Source: Monodelphis domestica
Taxonomy: Eukaryota; Chordata; Mammalia; Didelphimorphia; Didelphidae
NCBI RefSeq assembly: GCF_027887165.1
Contig: NC_077234.1
Coordinates: 167,496,210-167,560,209, forward strand
Direction of reading: 5' to 3'
Length of the DNA stretch: 64,000 bases
Shown here: positions 11,896 to 24,047 of the stretch, piece by piece
Layout: the number at the start of each line of letters is the position of its first letter
How positions within the stretch are numbered: the stretch's first letter is position 1
The notes under the pieces: generated by a model
What the model was told of the DNA's origin: nothing
The model's input: only the letters and a program-made list of their open reading frames with translations
Databases searched by the model: none
Made by a program: the position numbers and the translations under genes

Positions 11896-13717
11896 AGGTA
11901 AAAGACCTAGGTTTACAACTTAGAGTCACCAATTCAGCAAAACTAAATATATTCTTTCAGTAGAAAATGGACATTCAATAAGATAGAAGATTCCCAACCA
12001 TTCCTGAGGAATAAGCCAGACCTAAACAAAAAAAAATTGTTTCAAAGGAAGAAAGGTTTTCATTGTGAGTAGAAGCTGTAGTGTATCATATGTTCCCAAT
12101 CCATCCTTCCAGAAATGTTCACCTCTAAATGAAAAGTGAATATGAAGTAAGTTATTTCTATTCTTTTTGGAAGCTAATGAAACAGTGCTAAGATGGAACT
12201 GGATTTTAAAAGAGCAGAGGAACTGAATATTTAATTAGGAAAAATATTTGGGGACAAGCAATGTAGTAGGTCCTTTTAATGGAAGAAATAGACTTTGGAT
12301 GATAGGTAAACATACACAGAATGAAAAAATGGAAGAGGTGAATGTGGATGAACCCAAACTGAAAATTTGATGAGCTAATACAATTGTGCACTGGGGAACC
12401 ATCAATTTCACCTTATCAGTAACATGGAACTAATATTTATGTGACTGATTAGGTAGAAGCTCTTTGACATAAGTAGGATAAAAAAAAAACTTCCAGTTTT
12501 TACTTTATTTTCCAAAGAAACTGGCTCTCAGTAGGCAAAAAGGAAGAACACCAAGTCAGGGACAGGCAGTTATCCTGATTAAACAGTTCTGCTGAGAGCA
12601 TAACAGAACCTTATTGTCCTATAGTGCAGCTGAGCCAATAATGGAAAGAAGCTGATGAACCTTTAAAAACAGAGGTCTTGTTTCAAATGAATAGTTCTGT
12701 TATGAAATGATAGGAGCAAATTTAGTGAGAAATGGATTATTTGTTCAATTTTCCATTTTTTGGTAGTTCTCTGGACTTAAAAGAGGATAACTATATGGCC
12801 CCTTCTTTACATAGTATTTTCATTTCCTTGCTCTGAAAAATAAAGAGTTGGACTAGAAAATTTCTATGGTAAAACTCTAATATACTGTGAGTTATGAAGA
12901 GATTACATTTTATTGGCCTGAATTCTGAATCCATAGCACCAAATCTAGCCAGAAAAATATCACTGTTATATACAAATAAATGGAAACAAGGATTTTAAAA
13001 ATACTTATTGTTATAGAATTAGACTAATTGGCCCATACGGTATAAAGACCCTATCACAAATATATTTGGGGATATAATTATTTTCTTCCATGCCACTCTT
13101 TTTAGGATATGCTAAATAGAAATGCAAGGAAAGGCAAGGTACATAGACAGTAATGGCACAGCAAAATAATGGTGATGTTTGCACACTGCAACTTTCAATA
13201 TTTCTTATAATTACATAATAAAATCCAAACCCTACATTAACAAGCATGCAAAATAAAATTTCATTTCAACAACTATTTCTTAAGCATCCATTGTGTACAG
13301 AAACATTGAAATGGTCTTGGGGATGAATTCTTTTAAATGAGAGTGTTTCTTAAAATGGAGTTAAAATTTTTAATTAAAAATGTTTAAAATGAAGTTTATT
13401 CTGAGGCTAGAGATGAAGAGAATACAATATACAGAGTAGATAAATCAAGGTAGGATATGAAAGGGGCAAAGGAAAGATCCATATACTATGCATGCTATAT
13501 GAAAATGTGAAGAAGAAAATACTTTCAGTTGGGGAAATTTGATAATGTCTCTTAAAGAATACCCCCACCCCAACTGAATGAAACTTGAAAGAAAAGAAAT
13601 GTAAAAGAGAAAACAAGGAAGTACATCTTGAGTTTGAGTGACAACTTGTGCAAATTCAAGGATATAAGGAATGGAATGTTAAGTATTTGATAAATACAAA
13701 ATCCAATTTGTCTATCC

Positions 13718-13718
13718 C

Positions 13719-13749
<31 letters not shown>

Positions 13750-13751
13750 AT
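13718..13751. repeat. (AT)n microsatellite
   Basis: Alternating AT with one GT interruption. Confidence 0.8.
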
Positions 13752-14370
13752 ATCCATACATCTAAAACATAACTCTATCATCTCCTTCTAAACCTTCCCT
13801 TCTTGGTAATTAAGAATATCACTACTAATTCACTAAACCAAATTTGTAATAATAGAGCTATGCTTGACTTCTCCCTCTCTCTTCTTTATATTGGATTATT
13901 TGCAACTGTTTATTTCTCCTCCATAACATTCTTTAATGGTGACCTGGTCAAGGCTCTCCAAGAAAGGGTATTGTTTTGACTGCTGCTAAGCCATGTGTAA
14001 GAACCTGAGAAACTTTCTTGCCCAAATATCTCTGTATCCTCCAACTTATTTCTGGGATAGAATAATAATGAATCAGCTTATTATTTAAAATCCTTCACCC
14101 TCTGGTTTCAGTATACCTTCATAGAATTATTTTACTTTATGGCCCTTCATATATTTTATTATCTATCCAAATTGATCTACTTATTTTTTCTTAAACTTGG
14201 AATTCCATTTCTCATTTTTACAAAGGCTGTCCCCCATATCTGGACTATACTCCTTTCTCATTTCTTGTCTCTTAGAGACCTTTACTTTTTTTTGGGGGGG
14301 GGGACTTATATCTGTCTCAAAGACTTGTTAGGCACTAAGTGGAATAATGCATAGAATATTGGATCAGGTT

Positions 14371-14515
14371 TCAGGAAGAAGGAAGAAGGGAAATATAAAA
14401 AAGAAAAGAAAGAAGAAAACCAAGAAAGTATGAAAGAATGAATGGAAGAAAGAAGGAAGACAGGGAAGCAGGAAGGGAAAGAAGAACAAAACAAGAAGAA
14501 AAAGCAAAAATTAGC
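14371..14515. repeat. Purine-rich low-complexity tract
   Basis: Almost uninterrupted A and G (aagaaggaagaagggaaat and similar). Confidence 0.75.
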
Positions 14516-15605
14516 CTTTAATAGGACTGAGTAGCTTAAATAAGTCACAGGAAGCTCCTAAAAATTGTATTATTGTCTCCCAATAATAACTAATTTTATG
14601 CTTGTAGGAAAGCAAGGCAATATATTTTTCCTTCAAGGTGAGCTAGCCCAGGAGCCATGTGATATTGACATGATAATGGACAGTTGTTATCAGATAATTT
14701 GATGAAGTCAGTGGCTACAAGGAACAGAGAGCTCACAGTCAAAGAATATAATAAGTTTGCAGTCATAGGAAACATTATTTATTATGTTTTTGTAGCTTTC
14801 TAGTTTTCACTAGAAGGAAAACAATTCTTCATTATGATTTAAAAGTTTGAACTTCAGATAGTCTACTATTTTTTCATAAAAAGAAAAGTGGTGCTGAAAA
14901 GTACTATTTTTCCAAAGAAAATAGAATTTAATCAGTTGGTAAAGTAGTTTCTCTTTCATAGTTGAACAATTTTGGTAGATAAAAGAAAGGAAAATAACTT
15001 TTCTGAAAATCTCTAAAATTCTGCCTGTAACAAGTCAGTTTTCAGATAGGCTATGAGAAGTTTAGTTGTAAAAAGTATAGAAAATATGCCAAAATATAAA
15101 CATCCTGGCATGTCAACTTAAAAAGAATGTAGGCTGAGTCTCTTTTGTATGTGAACAATTTGGTGGTTTAAAAGAGGTGAAAAATAATTTTTATTTATTA
15201 AGGCTGGTTAAATGGAGGTATAAACAAATACAACTATGGGAAGCACAGATTGTTATCTTGAACCTCTTTTTAATACTACAAAAAGGCTGAAGTTGTAGAG
15301 TATTGTGTTACTTGGTTCATTTCATGATACTTTTTAGGACTTTAAAAAATAAATACCAAATAATGCTTTAGGGAACCATGTGATTTAACACTGTATGTAG
15401 TGAAAAGTTGACTATAAAGAATGTCATAACTGAATACTGAAGAAAGAACAAGAGATAAGAAAAGGAGAATTCTGTGGAATTTATGTGAAGAAATTACAGC
15501 TGGATCCATCAAGTGATAATATGCCTCAGCTGAGAGAGGTTTAACTGGTTGATAGGAGGCCAATGTCATTGGCCATCAGGGATCATCTTTCAGCACCACC
15601 TAGAA

Positions 15606-15953
<348 letters not shown>

Positions 15954-15961
15954 ACCTAGAG

Positions 15962-16814
15962 TGTGGCAAAAATGAACCTGACTAAGTAGTTATTTTTTGC
16001 CTTGAGCACTGTTTGCTAGAAGCTGACAAGTCAATGCAGTGTCCTGGTGAACTTGTCTATGAACCCGTAAGCCTGAAAAACTTGGCAGTGTCCTAGCTTA
16101 AAGGGACTGCAAGTCAAATAAAGAGTGAATCATATTCTTAGCACTCTTGTAAAGATAATTGTGACTTGAAAAAAATTGTAAATGCATTTATTCAAGGGTA
16201 GAAGGGAAGATTTGCCCTGAAGATTTCCTCACCATTGTGCAATGGTGAGGAAAAGATGGGGAGCAATTACCTAAGAAGTGACTCTGGATGTGTTTGTTCC
16301 TGAATGGACTATTGCTATGAAATCTTGCAGTCTAGAGTTATGGATTATTCTCAGGGCACATGGGCTTTTCCCTTTATGCATTTCCATCCTAGGTTTCTGT
16401 AAGTGTGTACCTACTTTCTTTCCTCATAACCTCCTTTGCTCCAGATACTGAGTACTTTGGTAGAAGAATAGGACCCAGGTTTATGTATGGATTGTTATGT
16501 ATTTATTCTTGCATTTACTTTATTACTTTTAAAACCCTTGCCTTCTGTATTAGAAACAATACTTAATATAGACATTAATACCATGGCATAACAGAAAAAG
16601 AGAGATGTGTGCTTGTAAGAAAACACACATTTTGAAGATCCTATGTGTTTATAAGGTGGATAATTTCACTAAATTCAATCTGAGGGCAGCAAACTATTTC
16701 ATAGAATGAAAAGTACTCTAGAAAGCAACTTTTTTTTTTCTTTTTTGCACACAGAAATAAATTTGAGAATATTTTCTGTATATACAGAATAGTCAAAGTT
16801 GCCAGGCCTTATTA
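15962..16814. other. Unassigned intergenic sequence with a perfect hairpin
   Basis: No gene or repeat recognised. Holds the 14-bp inverted repeat listed separately at 16224-16253. Confidence 0.4.
16224..16253. repeat. Perfect 14-bp inverted repeat (hairpin)
   Basis: Left arm tttcctcaccattg (16224-16237), loop tg, right arm caatggtgaggaaa (16240-16253). No mismatch in the arms. Confidence 0.85.
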
Positions 16815-16829
16815 AAAATGAACTGTATT

Positions 16830-17032
16830 GGGGATGCTAAGTGGCTCAGTGGATAGAGAGCCAAGTCTGGAGATGAGAGGTCCTGGGTTCAAATCTGGTC
16901 TGGGACATTTCTTGGCTGTGTGACGCTGGGCAAGGCATCTACTCCAGTTGCCTAGTCCTTACTGTTCATCTGCTTTGGAATGAATAGAATACTTAGTATT
17001 GATTCTAAGATAGATGGTAAGGTTTAAAAAAC
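16830..17032 (+). mobile_element. WSINE/WALLSI-type SINE, full length, with TSD
   Basis: tRNA-like head with gtggctcagtggatagagag and ctgggttcaaatctggtc, middle ctgtgtgacgctgggcaagg, and a 3' half ending in ggtaaggtttaaaaaac. It is flanked by a 15-bp target duplication, aaaatgaactgtatt (16815-16829) and aaaatgaactatatt (17033-17047), with one mismatch. Confidence 0.9.
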
Positions 17033-17330
17033 AAAATGAACTATATTTCTCTGTTACGATTATGCCAAATACATTAATTAATGGCAAAGGCTTAATTTGT
17101 GCATGGCTGCCAGTTGGACTTTCCCATACAGCTACATGACTGGTAGGAGATAAATACCTCTGAAACTTTGAAATGATTAGCTCCATACCTGCTTTTTTAG
17201 CTATGCCTAATCATATTTATTTCCAGGGATGTCCTAAATTCTGGCATGCCCTGAGAATACCACCTGTGAAATCTAATGCGATTCTCTAGGGCACCTTCTC
17301 AGCTATTATCTCTTCTCTATTTTCCATCTT

Positions 17331-17568
17331 GGTGGCACATTGGATAAAGTGCCAGCCCTGTAGTCAGGAGGACCTTATTCAAATCCCACCTTAGACACTA
17401 GCTGTATGACAATTAGCAAGTCATTTTTACCAGTTTGCCTCAGTTACCTCATCTGTAATATGAGTTAGAGAAGGAAATGAATGGCAAATCACTCCAGTAT
17501 CATTACCAAGAAATTCCCAAATGAGGTCAAGAAGAGAAGGATATGACTAATGTACTGAACAACAACAG
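17331..17568 (+). mobile_element. MAR1-type CORE-SINE with perfect TSD
   Basis: Head ggtggcacattggataaag, then the B-box remnant region ttattcaaatccc, the middle ctgtatgacaattagcaagt, and an RTE-type tail (aggaaatgaatggcaaatca ... ctgaacaacaacag). The 12-bp duplication ATTTTCCATCTT is perfect at 17319-17330 and 17569-17580. Confidence 0.9.
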
Positions 17569-17580
17569 ATTTTCCATCTT

Positions 17581-18623
17581 TCTTTCTCTTTTCTCTTTCT
17601 TTTGCTTTAGCTTTGGTCTTTTATATCTTCTTTAGTGTAGAAAATTTTAATTTGTCCCTTAGGCTATTTCCACCAAGAATCTGCCATACCCATTTTTAAT
17701 TATAGGACTTAGATCATAAACTAAAGTATATTCCAGAAAATATTAAATTTTACACATATACAGCTAAATGAAATAATTTGGTTACTATTCTGGCAATTTA
17801 TTGAGCAATTTATTCAATGTAACTAAGGATTTATCATGGCAATTCAGGACTCAAGAAGTAGCTGCCAATCTTCAGGTGAATTTCCCTTAATTACTTGGGA
17901 TCCTAACCTCTTATATTCAGTAAAGGATTGGCCACACAAAATACCCAAAGTCCTTTGAATCTAAATTTTTGGACCTGGAAAAGCCATAGAACTATGTTAG
18001 AGCCATCGTGGTATGGGAGGAGAAACCGTCACTGCTAACAGAGGTTGTTCAAGCATCAGTGTGGTTATCTTTCCACAGGAAAAGGAAGATAAACAGGAAG
18101 GAGATAAACAGTGTTAGAAATGGTTTCGTTTGTCCATATATTCCTGACCAGGCATGAATCAGGAAGAAAAGAAGATGATCTGTGGCTGGGGAGTGGGGAT
18201 GATTTGAGAGAAAAACAGGCTAACAATTCCCTCATGCATCTTTTTTTTATAAACTGAGGGAGATTATACTCTCACATTACCAGTAAAGAACCATTTAATT
18301 TCCTAGGCCCTTTTGAATTTTCTTCTGGAGAAACTAGGCAACACAGGCAGTTATGAAAAAGCACATTTTTTTCTCTTGTCCCATTCCAACAAGAGCTATG
18401 GCAAGATTTGAACGAACAACAAGAACGTATACTTCCCAAGACAAGCTTGACCCTGGATCTCAGGTTCTCCTCTTCTGTTTTACATTCCTTCTGTGGGTAT
18501 AAATCACTGAATAACTGTTCTAAGAGGTGGACATTTCAAGCCAACCAAGGTGGAGGTCAAGGCTAGGAAGGGATTCTCTTCTTCTCTCGCCTAAAAGATT
18601 CACTCCAGATGTTTGTCTAGAAC
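17581..18623. other. Unassigned intergenic sequence
   Basis: A pyrimidine-rich stretch at 17575-17620; otherwise nothing recognised. Confidence 0.4.
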
Positions 18624-18672
18624 TGTGGTGGGGAACCTATAGCACACATCCCAGAGGGGGATGCTCCCCTTT

Positions 18673-18752
18673 TGTAACCTCCTGCTGTTACATATTAATA
18701 TTTTCATGGGTGGACACCGGAGAAGGAGATTGGAAACTGAGGAAAATGGCTA

Positions 18753-18825
<73 letters not shown>

Positions 18826-19268
18826 AGAGAGATAGAAAGGAATAAAGACTCAGAAACAAGGAGTTAAAAATATGGGCTCCATCATGCATCCTCCTCTGAT
18901 GGCATTGAGAGAGAGGGCTCTACACATGTCCCCAAAGTTTTACTGGAGAATTTAGGAATGTGGAGAGGTAACTAATGAACATGTGACATAGGTTTTAACA
19001 TTGGCTCAATTGACAATCAGGTAATCAAAGAGGAGGAGGTTAATCAAACATGTGACTTGGTAAGGAATGTGGTGTAATAAGGTGGGAGCAAGGACCCTGT
19101 GGCAAATAATGCCCTGGTCAAGAATTCTTTTGTCCTTTGGACTGAAGATTTGGAAATACAATAATCAATAAGTAACATGACCATGAGTCTGGTATATGAA
19201 CACACATAAGATAATATATCAATACACCAATAATACTTTCAAGATGCTGATTTACCTGGTATGCTACA
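18673..19268. mobile_element. Solo LTR of an endogenous retrovirus, inside a hAT element
   Basis: The 596-bp unit starts TGTAACC and ends GCTACA (TGTA/TACA inverted ends). It is flanked on both sides by CCTTT (18668-18672 and 19269-19273), a perfect 5-bp target duplication. The two hAT arms resume precisely outside the duplication. No internal retroviral sequence is present, so it is a solitary LTR fossil. Orientation and class not resolved; a 5-bp duplication is compatible with several ERV classes. Confidence 0.75.
18756..18822. repeat. (GA)n microsatellite
   Basis: About 33 uninterrupted GA units inside the solo LTR. Confidence 0.95.
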
Positions 19269-19447
19269 CCTTTCCTTTTCCCCCTGGGGCCTGAGGACAT
19301 TTTCCCCTTCATCTGCCCCTCTACCCAGCAGCCCAATGGGAGCCCTTCCTCCCTCTCCTATGTAGAGTAAGGGGGTGGCTCATATGCAGCCTGAGGGTTG
19401 CAGTTTGGGCACTCGTTCTCTAAAAGGTTCTCCACCACTTCTCTAGC

Positions 19448-20230
19448 TGATCTCCACACTAAGCTATAAGATGTTTGTATGTTGGATTTTGAACTGATCT
19501 GCTTTATTACACAGGATCTTCAGGGTATTACAAAGTTTCCTCTACGAATCCAAACACATTTACTATGTAATGTTACTCCAATTCATCCATTGTCTTCAAA
19601 GGAACTCCAAGTTGAATGAGAACTTTTTCAAATTCAGTTGAAAGCCTGTGACTAATGCAAGTGAGTGGTATTTTCACGTAGTAAACTTATCAAGTTCTCA
19701 CTTATTTTAAGCATTTTGTCACTTCTTTTAAGTGGGGGAAGGTAATTAATTGAATCTCCTAATTGACAATCCCCTACCATCCTTACAACAGGAACATTCT
19801 CTAGTGTCTCTCCTAAAGACTCCTAAAGGCTTAGACTGCCTCAGATCTCATTCTAGGATATTCTCTATGTCTTCTTTCCTTTCCTCTTCTATGACTTCAC
19901 AGTAGTGTGTCCCAACAAAGGGTTATTCAGTCTCTGATACTACTTTGTCTTCTCTGTCTGAGCACAGGGCTATACTTTCAGTTTTCCTTATTTTAACTAG
20001 CCTCTACCTCCATCCAAGACTCACACATACATGTTTTGTGGTTTGCATTTTGGGGAGGTCTATTCATTGTTATTTTGGTTAGTATATTTGCTATTTCTTT
20101 GAGAGGTTTTACCTAATATCCTGGCATCTACATCATTTTGGTTTTTAATCATGATGACATCTGGGAAAAAATGTCACTGGAAGTCTCTGAATTTTAGTTC
20201 TTTGTGTATTTTAGTTTTTATTTTTAAGTT
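19448..20230. other. Unassigned intergenic sequence
   Basis: Nothing recognised. Confidence 0.4.
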
Positions 20231-20231
20231 C

Positions 20232-20458
20232 AACTTAGAGTAGGGAAAAGAACATTGGACTAGAGGCAGATGAGCTAGACTGGAATACTGGCTCTAACAT
20301 TCATTAGTTGACTTATTGCTGCCAATTCAATACCTTTCTTAGCCTCAGTTTCCACATCTTCAAAATAATAAACAAAATTGCTCTCACTGAGTTCCATAGG
20401 GTAATTGTCAAGTAAGCACTTGGTAAACTGAAAGTGCTACATAAATTGCATTATTATT
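20232..20458 (+). mobile_element. MIR SINE, near full length
   Basis: MIR order is visible: ggactagaggcagatgagct, a degenerate middle, cctcagtttccacatcttca, then the tail aagtgctacataaattgcat. Old, mammal-wide family. Confidence 0.75.
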
Positions 20459-21090
20459 TTTACTAAGAGCAAAGTATAGTATTGTATATAAGATGTTTGG
20501 CATGAAATTCAATAATGCCTAGTAAGATTTATTTCTACAAGTAAGTTTCACATTGCTCAACACTGTAATGAAGAAGAAAATGAAATCAAGAGACTCGGCG
20601 ATAGATTCTCATTTTTCTTTAGTGCTAGTGAATCCTGGTACACCTGATTTCCCTGAGAATTTAATAACTTATCTAGCAATATATGGGGCATGCAGCATGA
20701 GAAACAGAATGATAAACGACATCGACATCATGAATAAAAAGAAAATAAGACTTGTTCAGAACAGTATCAGGCTAAGTAACAAAAAGACTTATTTAAGTAG
20801 CAAGGCTGGTGCTTTGTCCTGATAACAATTTAGTCACATTAGCATCCAAAGTTATTTTTATCATTGGATCTAACGATTCAAAATGAAAGATCATATCTAC
20901 AAAAGGCAAATTGGATGTGCCCAAGGGTGAGGATAAGACAATGATGAATAGATTGAGATCTATAATTTCAAGAACACAAAAACATCATTTTTAATTGCAA
21001 AGGGAAAATTATGTGTACACACATGTATTTCATGTTAATTTTTAATTAAGTAAATGTGCTCTTATTGTTTTTAAAGGCAAAACATAGCTT
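20459..21090. other. Unassigned intergenic sequence
   Basis: An 89-codon open frame (20553-20822, +) has no recognisable domain and no supporting context. Confidence 0.4.
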
Positions 21091-21235
21091 TATAGTGTAG
21101 CCATTTTTTATTTCATGAACCTAACACATAATAGGTGCTTCAGATATGCTTATTAACTGATTAATGGTCCTTTACTAGGTTGTAAGCTCCTTAAATGCAG
21201 GTATCTGGACATATTGTAATCTCCCATAATGTTAT
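21090..21235 (+). mobile_element. L2 3' UTR fragment
   Basis: Contains taggttgtaagctccttaaa and ggtatctggacatattg, the L2 pattern of gene-desert mammalian DNA. Confidence 0.5.
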
Positions 21236-21600
21236 CCATAAGCAAGCATTAATTAAGTGCCTCTATGTGCCAGGTCCTATTTTGGATGCTGGAAATACAA
21301 AGACAAAATTGAAATAATATCTCCTCTCTTGAAGCTTACATTCTAAAGGGCAGGGAAAACATACACAAATTATTAGGTAAACTTGCGATTTCATTGGTGT
21401 AAGGATTGCCCATAGGAGGAAACTGAGTCTACTTTCACAGATCTTTAACTTCTCTATAACTTATAAAGAATTACCTAGAGCACTAAAAAGTTAAGTGACT
21501 TGTTAAGAGTCACACAGTCCACATATATAAGGGGCAGAACTTGAACACAGCTCTCCCTGACTTGTGGGCTAGTTCAATATGCATTGCTCCATACTATTTC
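21236..21600 (-). mobile_element. L2-tail repeat followed by MIR
   Basis: An L2-like tail (gtgcctctatgtgccaggtc) lies at 21258 with its body. A reverse MIR-like segment follows at about 21410-21600 (gaggaaactgagtct, gttaagtgacttgttaagag, agtcacacagtc). Confidence 0.55.
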
Positions 21601-22324
21601 AGTATTAAAAAAAGCAAGTTAAATTAATTAATTAAAATACTTATTGACAAGTAATCATTTATCTCTTTATAACATATCTTTCTTCTCTTCTCCTATGCCC
21701 TGGCCCCTTTTCTTAGCTGACACTGGACACATAGTGAGTGAATGATCAATACATATTTATTAGTGGGTGAATGCATTATTTAACTGAATATTCTATTTTT
21801 ATCTTCTTCAGGGATTTTAAACATCTATATTGGATTGCTTCTTATTTGTAGCTACATAGTTAGACACTTATGTTCTAGGAATTTAAAAAAAATCCCCATT
21901 TCTCATGAGAAATCAAACCACGGCCATGTACATGCCTAATAGAATGTTTAATAACTAGATTGTCAGAGAATTTGTTTCCTTTTTTTAGTATGAGGACAAA
22001 ATAGAGAAGGTAGACAAAATAGGATGGTAAAGAGAATATCTGTTTACTATATAAATCTTTAGTATATTTTCAAATAATAATTCTGGAAAGAGTTATCAGG
22101 GTGATGGACTCCATCTCTTACATACAGGCAAGGCTGTACCTAAATGATCTCAGAGATGATTATATACTTTCATTTTTTGTTTGTTTTAAAGATATCAGGG
22201 AAAGCAATTTTATAAATACACTAAAATATAATACAATGAAATTAAAAATTCAGTCAACTAATTAAGAAAAGTGATTTTAAATAACATTGAGGAAATGAGT
22301 GAAATTTGTTTATTCAATTAATAT
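21601..22324. other. Unassigned intergenic sequence
   Basis: An L2-tail-like trace at 21720-21790; otherwise nothing recognised. Confidence 0.35.
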
Positions 22325-23065
22325 TTATTATGGATGAAGGAAGGGATAGAGAAAAAGCAGAACTATTCAACACTTATTTTACTTCTGTTTTCTCTGCCAA
22401 GAAGAGTGATCTTTAGACTGGAAATGAAATAAAAATAGTCAATAAGAAGATGAAACTCAAGACAAGAAAATAATCTAAGAATATTGGTGTCTCTTAATGA
22501 GGTCACGGGAACTGATCCAGATGAGTCACTTCTCAGGATTTCGAAAAAAATAACACTCTACTAGAGAATCAGAAAAAGGCAAATGCTTTTTATTTTATTT
22601 TAAAGTGGAATCTAAAAATGAGACATCCTAATTTGACACTGGCTCTTGTCAAAACATCTAGAAAAGGGAATAGTGATAACAAGGAGCTGGCATGCTTTCA
22701 TTTATAATTTTTTGTTGTTGAGTTATTTCAGTTGTGTTTGACTCTTCATGGCCCCATTTGGAATTCTCTTGGCAAAGATACTGGAGTGGTCTGCTACTTC
22801 CTTCTCCAGCTCATTTTATAAATGAGGAAACTGAGGCAAACAGGGTTAAGTGCATTGTCCAGGGTCACATAGTTATAATAGGTCATCTTGTCTATGCCAT
22901 ACATTTAATTTTTGCAAAGTTACTACAATACTAATTCAGGACATCATTTTAGATACGTTACCAAGATTTCAGTGAAATATGTACCCAAATCTCTCTTACA
23001 GTCCTTGTTAACAAGATAGAAGAATATAGGAAATAAAATAGTAAGTGCTTGAGGGTTATAAGGTG
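22325..23065 (+). mobile_element. L3/CR1-type LINE fragment, split by a SINE
   Basis: Conceptual translation near 22357-22410 gives AELFNTYFTSVFSAKKSDL-like sequence, typical of the linker before the reverse transcriptase of CR1-clade LINEs. After the SINE, the block gatttcagtgaaatatgtac ... gttaacaagatagaagaata matches the CR1/L3 RT region. Old and degenerate. Confidence 0.6.
22708..22882 (-). mobile_element. MAR1-type CORE-SINE, 5'-truncated
   Basis: Reverse complement of the RTE-type tail (tttttgttgttgagttattt) and middle (ggcaaagatactggagtggt; gaggaaactgaggcaaacag). The tRNA-like head is missing. It lies inside the L3/CR1 fragment. Confidence 0.8.
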
Positions 23066-23255
23066 CTGCTGATTGTTTTCTTTTCTAATAGGTTTAAAAC
23101 GTCAGAATCTTACTTGTAGCACATCTTCCCTTAAGGAGAATGGCCTTGCCTGGCATTGGCTTGGTTTTCCTTCAAGGACTTAACTCAAGTGTAGAGCTTT
23201 CTTTCTCACACTCTCTATCTAGAGAAGTCTAGCCTAGTTCTGTCATCTTTATTTC

Positions 23256-23352
23256 AATAGATAGATAGACAGACAGAAAGACAGATACATAGATACATAC
23301 TTACATAGATAGGTACATGTATGTATATATACATATATACATATATACATAC
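23256..23352. repeat. GATA/TATACA microsatellite
   Basis: Atagatagatagacagacag-like units grade into atatatacatatatacat. A MAR1-type SINE begins directly after it. Confidence 0.85.
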
Positions 23353-23354
23353 AT

Positions 23355-23610
23355 ATAACTTTTGTTGTTCAGATGTATCTAGCTTGCCATGACCCCATTT
23401 GGGATTTTCTTGGCACAGATAATGGAGTGGTTAGCAATTTCTTTCTCCAGATAATTTTATAAATGGGGAAACTGAGATAGGGTTAAGTGATTTGAGCAGG
23501 TTCACATAGCTAGTAAAAGTCTGAGGACAGATTTGAACTTATGAAGTTGAGTCTTCTGACTACAGATCTGGTACTCTATCCAATGAACCACCTACCTGAT
23601 TTGATAGATA
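23355..23610 (-). mobile_element. MAR1-type CORE-SINE, near full length
   Basis: The tail cttttgttgttcagatgtat is at the left. The middle ggcacagataatggagtgg and gtgatttgagcaggttcaca follow, then the reverse B-box remnant agatttgaact and the A-box remnant ctatccaatgaacca. This gives a complete minus-strand element. Confidence 0.85.
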
Positions 23611-23734
23611 TAATCTTAATTATATTATAGAATACTATATTAATTAAATATATTAGCATATGTATTAAATATTTCTCTGTATATATATGTAAATAAACCC
23701 AAAGATTATGTTATTTTCATGGCTTTCAGGTGGT

Positions 23735-24043
23735 TGTGTGATGGAGAAAATGGAGGGGGAAAGGAAAGTAGTCAGGGGTCCACCCTTGCTTCAGTAGCCC
23801 CTATAGGGAAATTGAGCTGGCTTTTCTTTTTAGACTATAATTATGCTAGGGATAGTTAAATTGAATATAGCCAGATTCCAAGAATAGTTTGATAGGTTTA
23901 TTTTAGCCAGGAAAATGAATGTTTGGAAAGTTAAAAGAAATTGTTTGGAAAGTTAAAGGAAGTGGGAGGTGTATGAAGAAGTGGGGGTAGAGGGTCCTGG
24001 GAGATGTATTCTCCCAGGGTTCAGAGCCATTTCAAAACGCACA
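23735..24043 (-). mobile_element. Solo LTR of an endogenous retrovirus
   Basis: The 309-bp unit begins TGTGTGATGG and ends AACGCACA on the + strand (TGTG.G/C.CACA inverted ends). It is flanked by the 4-bp duplication TGGT (23731-23734, 24044-24047). On the minus strand an AATAAA signal lies at about 23898-23903, giving the orientation. A 4-bp duplication fits ERV1 (gammaretrovirus-like). No internal sequence; an old fossil. Confidence 0.65.
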
Positions 24044-24047
24044 TGGT

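Larger units (their letters stand above)
11896..15597. other. Intergenic sequence, largely unassigned
   Basis: Contains an L2-tail-like trace at 13262-13310, an AT dinucleotide run at 13718-13751, a G run at 14291-14304 and a purine-rich low-complexity tract at 14371-14515. No gene or further repeat is recognised. Confidence 0.45.
18624..19447. mobile_element. Non-autonomous hAT-type DNA transposon split by a solo LTR
   Basis: Left end ctgtggtggggaacctatag and right end with reverse-complement aagtggtggagaacctttta form the TIRs. The right arm contains the reverse complement of gtgcccaaactgcaaccc, shared with the 15.6-kb element. Flanks gtctagaa and ctctagct share a TCTAG core, suggesting a decayed 8-bp duplication. 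Without the inserted LTR (18673-19268) and one duplicated target the element is about 225 bp. Confidence 0.7.

Noticed and set aside
16830-16900. tRNA-like sequence with A- and B-box remnants
   Set aside because: It is the head of a SINE and is followed by the SINE body and tail; it is not a tRNA gene.
23256-23352. Regular short repeats resembling an array
   Set aside because: A microsatellite of 4-6 bp units. It has no spacers and is not CRISPR-like, and CRISPR arrays are not expected in an animal nuclear genome.
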